Notes under the pieces: generated by a model
Told to the model about the DNA's origin: nothing
Databases searched by the model: none
Seen by the model: only the letters and a program-made list of their open reading frames with translations
Assembly: GCF_964340395.1 (NCBI RefSeq)
Contig: NC_135564.1
Coordinates: forward strand, 15,069,012-15,124,011
From: Glandiceps talaboti
Taxonomy: Eukaryota; Hemichordata; Enteropneusta; Spengelidae
Length of the DNA: 55,000 nt
Reading direction: 5' to 3'
Part shown: positions 39,176 to 55,000 of the stretch, in pieces
Position numbering within the stretch: the stretch's first letter is position 1
Layout: each line of letters begins with the position of its first letter
Translations under genes and position numbers: made by a program

Positions 39176-40091
39176 GTGCCCTATTGCCTATGACAGCTGT
39201 TACCAAAACAAACAATATCAAAATAGTTACTGTATGACCTACTTCCGCACCATTTAAACAATGGATTACTGAATCTACGATCAAACGGCTAAATAACCTT
39301 GAAAAGAACGATTTGGGAGCTTTCATTTTCACAAGAGGGGCCAACGGAAATCAGGCCCGGGCTGTTACGTAAAATATGACCCTGTACCGATTCTGCGGTG
39401 CTAAAAAGTGATCCTCCCTAATGTCCTTTCTGTAAACCAAGACCCTTCCCATGTCACAATATTTCAAAAACTTGGTTTAAATACTGCCGTACAGGAAGAG
39501 GACCCTAATCATAGAATCAGTGGTATAAAGGACTTCATGCCACCGCTGCCACCCCGTTGCAAGAACGGAAGGCTAGAACATTAGCTCTCAAATTCTAGAT
39601 GGGCTCACTCTCGACACATTGTCGGGACCGTGGTCAATGCAACACCCCCATAACATTATCCCTAGTATCTTACCTAACTGTTTACGTTTTATTCTTGTGA
39701 CACTCACTGTGACTTCTCTCCTCACATCATACCTGACAACTAATTCACTACATGGTAGTCAGCAGCAATTTGATTGACATATGTTTTGATATTACTGTAA
39801 CGGTACCTAACCCTAACCCTATCCATGTCCCTATTCCTAACCGACGTGGCATCAGTGTGATGCCAAATTCACCCAAAATGCAAAATAAGACAATATATCG
39901 AGTCAAAGTAGAATGCGACCTTCCCTTTAATCCCATTTTGTAAAATATGGCCCTCCCCTGAGAAAAAAAATGTAAAAAAGTGACCCCTTAATTCCTCCGC
40001 CCCCTTATAATTACTAAAGGCGCCCTTATGTTGCTATGTGTGTGTGTACGTGGTGTGCTTATATATGTATGTGTGCCTACATGTATATACG

Positions 40092-40338
40092 AGTATGTAT
40101 GTATGTATGTATGTATGTATGTATGTATGTATGTATGTATGTATGTATGTATGTATGTATGTATGCATGTCTGCCTGCCTACCTCCATTCCTCCTTGCCT
40201 GCCTGCCTGTCTGTCTGTCTGTCTGTCGCTCTGTCTGTCTGTCTGTCTATGTCTGTCTGTCTGTCTGTCTCTCTGTCTGTCTGTCTGTCTGTCTCTCTGT
40301 CTCTCTGTCTGTCTGTCTCTCTGTCTGTCTCTCTGTCA
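40092..40338. repeat. (GTAT)n, (CTGC)n and (TCTG)n microsatellite
   Basis: GTAT to about 40165, then CTGC/CTCC variants, then TCTG/TCTC. Confidence 0.95.
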
Positions 40339-41242
40339 ATCATGGAGTGTCTGTCATGGTTGTGTCGTCCATTGACAAGTTCTGTTTACCTTGGTCGATT
40401 TGATGAATGCATTTTATGTGTAGTAATATAAATATCCAATTTTACGTTGACGCCCACGTGATTTGAGCACCGGATATTTTTAAGCGAGTTTCCAATGAGT
40501 CTCCAATAGTTTCAACATTCTTTGAAGACAATATATTTGAGCTTACATTGGGCCTCCATCGTTTCTGGAAGGTAGCTGGCTGTTGAGGAGCTGTGATCTT
40601 TGCAAACTCGGTATGCAGTTAGATATACAAGTAAAATTATTTTGACTATTTTTGTTATACTAATGGCCTCACTAGAAAGAGACCAGCAGTTGGGTTTTAG
40701 TAAATTTGCATGGTGATTTTTATATTACTGTTTTAACCCTCAGTTTCTCAATAAATGACACTTTTGCAGGAGAAAGTTGTTACCAGAGTAGATTTATACA
40801 GATTTGGTTGAATGAAGTGTCCAACTAGGCTAGTTAACATTTTCAAAGGTGTACCCTCTATGGTAACGTACACTTTAAAAGTGTTTTGTTTAATAACAAA
40901 GTTATGGTAACGGTTGCCACAACAAATTATTTATAAATGTTGACCGTATACCGTCTTACTTCTGAGATTAGAACTATACGAAATGTTGTCGCCTGACTAA
41001 TCAACTGGTTCGCACTAATCAATCTGTCAGCCAACTTATGATTGTAACTGTGTCTTCGCTGACAAGGTCTTTGGAAGGTAACTTTTGATTTATGAACAGA
41101 TGACTCACAACCCTAAATTTAGCCTAGAGTATTATGGCATAACAATCTGTATCCTGACAACAATATTAAAATAACTTAGTTGCAAAAAAACTATTTAAAA
41201 CCATACACGAGGCTAAAAACTTAATCTCGATGCAACTTAGGC

Positions 41243-50028
<8,786 letters not shown>

Positions 50029-50087
50029 GTAAGAAATATTGGCGCTTTCTTCGTTTTTACCTCATTAAGGGGAGGTGATGTCATACT

Positions 50088-50124
<37 letters not shown>

Positions 50125-50143
50125 ATGTGTGCGTCTGTATGTA

Positions 50144-50192
<49 letters not shown>
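50088..50192. repeat. (TCTG)n microsatellite heading a longer interspersed repeat
   Basis: TCTG runs followed by ACACTCTCAAAAACTACTGC and then the ATTTGCATAATTA repeat field. A similar head-plus-body arrangement occurs at 33084-33310. Confidence 0.8.
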
Positions 50193-50439
50193 CTCGACAC
50201 TCTCAAAAACTACTGCATTGATTCTAATTAAACTTGCTACACATCTTCAATACGGTAACAACAGGAACTTTTTAGATGTTGGTAAAAATCCAATGAAAAT
50301 TATGAAGATAGTTGCAGAATTGATGTTTTTAGTAATTAGGCTATATCTTTAGAATGCATTCAAGTTCAATATTATTTGGTACATACATTGACCATTACAA
50401 CGTGCATATATTCCATATAAAGTTTGTTGAACTAGCTTG

Positions 50440-51260
50440 TATTAATGAGTAATTTGCATAATTAGCGATTTTCAATAATTAGGCTATATATGTAAAGTAT
50501 TCACACTTCAAATTTCGAAACTTTCAGTACAAATATCAACCATAACAAAGCACATGTTTTAAAAACTAGCGAGCGTCATTTTATTTTAATGGGTATTTTG
50601 CATGATTAATTATTTTTGGTAATTAAGCCATATCTAATAGATTGCATAGTTCAAAACGGCAATCAACATTTGTTTCATACATCAACCATAAGTACACATG
50701 TCATATAAAGCCTGTTTGCATAGTAATTAGTTTTGATGAGTAATTTGCATAATTAATGATTTTCGGTAATTAGGCCATGTCCTAAGAATGCAAGTTTTAA
50801 ATTTCATATATATTGGTACATATATCACACATAACAAACCACACGTGTTTGATGTAGTTTTTTTTATTGTGGTGTGTAATTTGCATAAATACAGTAACCA
50901 TTTTTGGTAATTAGCCAATATCTTAAGCAATAATTTGGTACAAATTTCAGCCATAGCAACAGGCACATGTCCTATGACGTTTCTTGAAACAAATTTTAGT
51001 TCAAGGAATCATCTTCATAAGTTAATGATTTTCAGCAATTATGATGTATGCTATCTTCAGATTTCATGTATTTTGGTGTATTCACTGATGATAACAAAGT
51101 GCACATGTTTGTTATAGTTTGATAGCAATGAGATATTTGCATAGTTAATTACCTTTGCGCGCATGTACTTTAAAGCTTGCAATTGGTGTAGCTTTTAGAG
51201 TGAATGAGAAATTTGCATAATTGATAATTATCAGTAATCAGGCTTTATCTTAAGAATGAA
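50440..51260 (+). repeat. Degenerate tandem repeat carrying ATTTGCATAATTA octamer sites
   Basis: About seven imperfect units, spaced 80-150 bp, carry (G/A)A-TATTTGCAT-or-AATTTGCAT with ATAATTA, then GATTTTC and GTAATTAGGC. Examples start near 50455, 50590, 50742, 50877, 51132 and 51213. ATTTGCAT is the POU octamer on the minus strand. Bases 50193-50440 and 51261-51580 show nothing else. Confidence 0.7.
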
Positions 51261-51582
51261 ATATTTAGAATGTAAACTTAAATTTCAAATAATTAAGTAC
51301 GATAAATAACTACGTTTTTCATATATTATCAGGAATATTTTGTTTGCGATTTTGTATCCTAAATTCACATTTCCGCATAAAAATGCCTACAATTATTATT
51401 TTTTCTGTGAAAAAAAATATTTTGAAGCTCATTACATTAAGTTTAGAATGATGGATATGTCCACGTGTTGAATAGTATACTCGATCACTCTAGCTGCACT
51501 GATACGTGTCCTTCATGTCAATCGTCTGTACGAGTGCTATCTGATGCCGTCGACACGTACGTAGAGACACGTCACATTATCT

Positions 51583-51838
51583 TCAGCGTACACGCCCTTC
51601 GTTGTTTTCTTCAACCAATCGGGAAGCTTTTGGTGCAAGTTGAATTATTTCATTGTTGTGTGTTAGTTCCGTGCCTGAGTGGATTCGATATTTAGCAACA
51701 ACGATGAGACGATTTTTATCTTCTATCCTCACCTTCCGAATTTCGCAATTTGAAAGAGACGAGTGACGGTTTAACCAGTCACCATGATTTTTCTCTATTC
51801 CGAGAAAATTACCTGTGCTATCATAATTACCATTAAAT
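51583..51838 (-). CDS. SET gene exon C (3' end)
   Basis: Acceptor is a long pyrimidine tract ending CCTTTCACAG. Covers the SET C-terminal half and a short tail ending EENNEGRVR before TGA. Confidence 0.8.
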
Positions 51839-53824
51839 CTGTGAAAGGAAAAAAAAAACATCATTTGAAATATTCGAATATTGGTAATTTTACCCTTCTT
51901 TGATAACAACTGTAAGAATTGATGCTTTTTAAAAAATACTTCTGTTAGGTTGTTTAGATAATTTTTTCCGTTAAATTCATACCACGTACATATTTTCTCT
52001 AAAACTCAATATTTCATTAAAATCTGAAGCTGTCGTCTGATTCACACACGCATGATTCGGGGTCCCACACTACAGAAACCTAGCTAGTAGTAATTAGGTA
52101 CCCTCAATCAAACCTTTTGATCATAGGTTAAAATGAAAGACTGTTCTCCCAAGTGAAGTGTGCCATTATGCATATATAAACTTCGATATATTATTGGCAT
52201 GCGCATTAACAATTGTATCTGTGGCATTTATTCATATTACTAGAGTTATAGTACACATTTATAATATACCTAGTGATAGTGCTGTGCCACGATTCGCTAG
52301 AATCAGTCACGTGATAGGAAAATAGAATGACTACTTCCCTAGGGAAATAGTTCCATCAACTTTTACATGGTCACGTGACCACCGCGCGTTCACAGCAGGT
52401 CAAAATGGCGGCTTCTGACGATGTCGTCTGCCACCGCGAGTTCACAGCATGAGGTATATTATAAAAGACATATTGTCTGGCCTATATTCGGGCTATAGCA
52501 CCCGTTCATTACCCCCTCGTGACTGTGAGTTACCACAATCACATGCTATTTCCCTCGGCCTTTGGACTCGGGAAATAGCACGTGATTCTGGTAACTCACA
52601 GTCCCTTGGGTGTAATAAACGGGTGCTATAGCTCTCATGGCCAGGCAATATGTGTTCAATATATACACAAGAGATTAAACACCAACCTAATGGATGTATT
52701 TTCCGATGTGTATATGAACGTAGCTTGTCGTTGATTTTCAATCATATCTTCTCTCTTTTCGGCTTCAGCCACCTTTATCTCTAGACCAAAATATTCGCAT
52801 ATTATTTGTAGCCTTCTGATATGCTGTACTGCAAATGCTCCATAATGTTTAGTTCTGTCGATAAATATCCTTTTGATTGGCAAAGATGGTATTCTTTGGT
52901 CATAGTCTTGTGCAAGATACGATGTTGCTCTTTCCATGATATCATTTTCGTTGAAAGGGAAGTCTTCGGGAGACAGGTACAGGGAATGTCTGAATAACCT
53001 CTCTGGAAGTGTGCACGATACGCCGTATGAATTTTTCCCAAATGTATTATAAATAAGACGCCGAGCTCTGGCTAGCGCTGCAAAACACTGTACATTATGA
53101 AGTGACAGATAGAAAACAAAGTTAGGAACGGGAATGGCGACAGTTTAGTTTATCAGATTAGATGTCCACTTGACACATTCAAACCGAATGAACATAAGGT
53201 CGGTAACCATGGTAACTTTTATGCTTAATTTTAGATAACGATATTTAAAACACTCGCTAAATTCAATTACAATGTATATACATGTGACTTTTTAAAACTA
53301 GCCCAGAGAGCTGTCGTGACGTGGTTACTGTCTCGATCAGGCTAGCTGGGTTTGATAATTTGGGATTGTAAAAGCATGCAAGTCTCTCAACTACACACAC
53401 ACTATCGATACTGTACACTGGTATTGTAACAATACGCTCGAAATTACATAATCGGTCCACCATCTTGTATTCCCATTTATGAATTGTTGATGGACGTTAC
53501 ATGTAATATCTTCATCTTTTAAAAGAAAATACATATTGCGACCAATGTTGTCCAATCTTCAAGTTGAAATACTCTCACCTTATAAAACCGAGTCCTACTG
53601 CGGGTCAAGGCCAACGCGCTGGGTTCACCATCAGAATAAAGTCTGGCCCATCGCTTGTAGTTTTCATATATCTCTGACACAGTGATCAAGTTAGTCTCAC
53701 TTGATGTGATGTACCTGTCGTAGAAATCGCTCAGATACGGCATGTACGATGCCGTTTGTTTTGGTTTACAATTAGTTCCGCCAAGCCTATTTTTTCTAGT
53801 CGCTATATCTGTTTTGCGAGACAT
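51583..53824 (-). CDS. SET-domain protein, KMT5A-like, probably catalytically defective
   Basis: Minus-strand gene. Exon B (53077-52687) and exon C (51838-51583) join with good GT/AG sites and matching phases. They give a SET domain: FIDRTKHYGAFAVQHI, ICEYFGLEIKVAEAEKRED, FIYTSENTSIRFNGNY, then LNRHSSLSNCEIRKV, RLIVVAKYRIHSGTELTHNN. In KMT5A-type enzymes the pseudoknot has N-H-S and E-x-x-Y-D-Y. Here N-R-H-S and ELTHNN appear, so the Tyr is missing. A likely 5' exon (53824-53579) encodes MSRKTDIATRKNRLGG and a helical FYDRYITSSETNLITVSEIYE stretch. Its end phase (0) does not fit exon B (needs 1), so an intervening exon is missing or exon A belongs elsewhere. Family assignment is by pattern only. 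Confidence 0.65.
52469..52652. mobile_element. Foldback/MITE-like element inside the SET gene intron
   Basis: 184 bp, arms of about 80 bp: CATATTGTCTGGCC, GCTATAGCACCCGTTCATTA, GACTGTGAGTTACC, AATCACATGCTATTTCCC at the left pair with the right half (GGGAAATAGCACGTGATTCT, GGTAACTCACAGTCCC, TAATAAACGGGTGCTATAGC). Non-coding. Confidence 0.85.
52687..53077 (-). CDS. SET gene exon B
   Basis: Acceptor CAGTGTTTTGCAG, donor AG/GTTGGT. 391 nt with two leading bases and two trailing bases. Starts LARARRLIYNTFGKNS; contains the first half of the SET domain. Confidence 0.8.
53078..53578. other. Intron between SET gene exons A and B, possibly holding a missed exon
   Basis: A minus-strand open stretch at 53463-53263 (MVDRLCNFERIVTIPVYSID) has protein-like composition. 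I found no donor that would link it in phase to exon B. Confidence 0.3.
53579..53824 (-). CDS. Candidate 5' exon of the SET gene
   Basis: ATG followed by 82 codons up to an AAG/GTGAGA donor. The open frame extends 5' of the ATG to an in-frame TAG through CPRCCEERHTLLRKGIS, so an earlier exon is possible. The segment YLSDFYDRYITSSETN with VSEIYENYKRWA looks like a helical, winged-helix-type module; by eye it recalls the C-terminal domain of D5-type primase-helicases, unconfirmed. Confidence 0.5.
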
Positions 53825-54926
53825 GCTGATGCCTTTCCTGAGAAGTGTATGCCGCTCTTCGCAACAGCGTGGGCATGTAATCTAATCCAATGTTTGACAT
53901 ACTTTATATGCATGTAGTAAGCAGAATGGTATGGCGATATATCAATGTCACAATGGCCGTGCCAAGATGCTACAAGACAGTATATACCCCGTTAGCACTG
54001 TATACAGAAACCCCATCACATTAACTTCACTAACTGCAACTTGAACGGGTGTTTTTGGTGTGTGTTTTTTTGAAAATGTTGTATTAGGTAAAATAACGTT
54101 CTTGTAATACCGCACGCATCGCTCGTGAACACTGTTGCATCACACGTGGGTGAACATATTTTTGTAGCTGTATAGTATACACGATAGATCAAATCAAATT
54201 GATGTTTCTAGTCCACACCCAAAATCAGTGCCCTCGACGGCGATCACGATTTCAACCTGTTTTTGTGCCGCTTATGGATAATATAATATCGACGACTGTA
54301 ATATCTAATTATTGGTAGTTTTAACAATTTCAGTGAATATAATTATTTAAGTTATGTTTGTCTGACCGATAAATGATACTTCAGTTACAACTGGTTATCT
54401 CCCCCCCCCCCCAAGCTATTTGGAAAATTATTGTAAAAGATGCTATCTACGAGAAAGAGTACAATGTTTGGAGAGAAAGACTTGCAACTAGAGATGAATT
54501 GTTCCTCTTATCTCAGTTACACACACAATTATCGCCATTTCATTTGTATTCTTACTAACGCAACTTCCCAAAACACAGGTCAACTGTCTACAAAATCATG
54601 GAAATCCTTGGCACTTCCGCGCCAAGTAAAATGTTTCAAAATGTGATGACATTGATGGTGACCTTTCCATTCATCTAACAACATCATGTCGCCATACATA
54701 CATACCCAGATATTATTTCTGGACAAAAAATACTTCTAGATATTATTTTAAACTTTATGCGTATGTAGCCCTGACTACTAGTCTCGAAGCCAACGCCATG
54801 TTCATTTGAAACGTGAACATTGTAATTATTTTTAAATAATTATATTTTTCTTCTCTGATTTGTAGTGTTTGATTTTGGGTTGATGTAAATCTTCTCTTTC
54901 TTGAGGAGGAATAAATAAACAACAAC
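53825..54926. other. End region with one dispersed repeat copy
   Basis: No gene supported. It probably contains the promoter or 5' exons of the SET gene on the minus strand. The dispersed repeat at 54185-54400 is listed separately. Confidence 0.4.
54185..54400 (+). repeat. Dispersed AATCAGCGCC repeat, copy D
   Basis: ATCAAATCAAATT, CACACCCAAAATCAGTGCCC, CGATCACGATTTCAACCTGT, TGGATAATATAATATCGACG, AACAATTTCAGTGAATA and GATACTTCAGTTACAACTGG align with copies A-C. Confidence 0.75.
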
Positions 54927-55000
54927 AACTAACTCACTAACTCACTCACTCACTCACTCACTCACTCACTCACTCACTCACTCACTCACTCACTCACTCA
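54927..55000. repeat. (ACTC)n microsatellite running off the window end
   Basis: ACTC/CACT repeats from about 54927 to the last base. Confidence 0.95.

Noticed and set aside
39808-39845. CCTAACCCTAACCC telomere-like word
   Set aside because: Only about two to three units; not a telomere or interstitial telomere array.
52449-52741. Overlapping frames on both strands sharing RDCELPQSHAIS-like text
   Set aside because: They come from the two arms of the foldback element, which read the same on both strands.

Overview
The window is animal (metazoan) nuclear DNA. It has spliced genes with GT-AG introns, intronless rhodopsin-class GPCR genes, a secreted multi-copy neuropeptide precursor, a CR1/L2-like LINE, several foldback/MITE-type repeats and very abundant tetranucleotide microsatellites. 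An achatin-like GFGN tetrapeptide precursor together with VWA7-like genes points to an invertebrate bilaterian. From memory, unchecked, GFGN-type achatins belong to invertebrate deuterostomes, so a hemichordate or amphioxus is my best guess at low confidence. No bacterial, organellar or rRNA/tRNA content was seen.

Layout. 1-3.2 kb: a minisatellite, one candidate minus-strand exon, and a large (TCTG)n/(TATC)n array with a higher-order duplication. 3.2-4.2 kb: an intact minus-strand neuropeptide precursor with 11 exact GFGN copies, each between Lys-Arg sites. 4.2-17.5 kb: gene-poor DNA with microsatellites and dispersed repeats. 17.5-29.4 kb: an inverted pair of intronless class A GPCR genes (plus copy 17.9-18.9 kb, minus copy 28.2-29.2 kb) with similar 5' and 3' flanks. 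Between them lie a GPCR pseudogene scrap at 22.2 kb and a LINE broken into two pieces (23.0-24.8 and 26.0-26.7 kb). The minus GPCR copy is bracketed by about 260-bp inverted repeats.

29.4-33.6 kb: repeats including a foldback element and an inverted copy of the LINE leader. 33.7-37.6 kb: the last four exons (plus strand) of a VWA7-like membrane protein. 41.2-50.0 kb: the first eight exons (plus strand) of a second VWA7-like gene, with signal peptide, Het-C-like region and VWA domain, which runs out of recognisable exons at 50.0 kb. Its introns hold two copies of a short inverted-repeat transposon, and two of its splice donors are embedded in GTAT/GT microsatellites. 51.6-53.8 kb: a minus-strand, multi-exon SET-domain gene of KMT5A type whose catalytic motifs look damaged, with a palindrome-rich intron.

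Relations between genes. The peptide precursor and the GPCR pair could be a ligand-receptor neighbourhood, but nothing in the sequence proves this. The two VWA7-like genes look like a tandem duplication, with the upstream copy possibly reduced to its 3' end. The SET gene lies opposite and possibly inside the second VWA7-like gene. All exon calls are by eye from reading-frame continuity, splice sites and remembered family patterns; no search was run.
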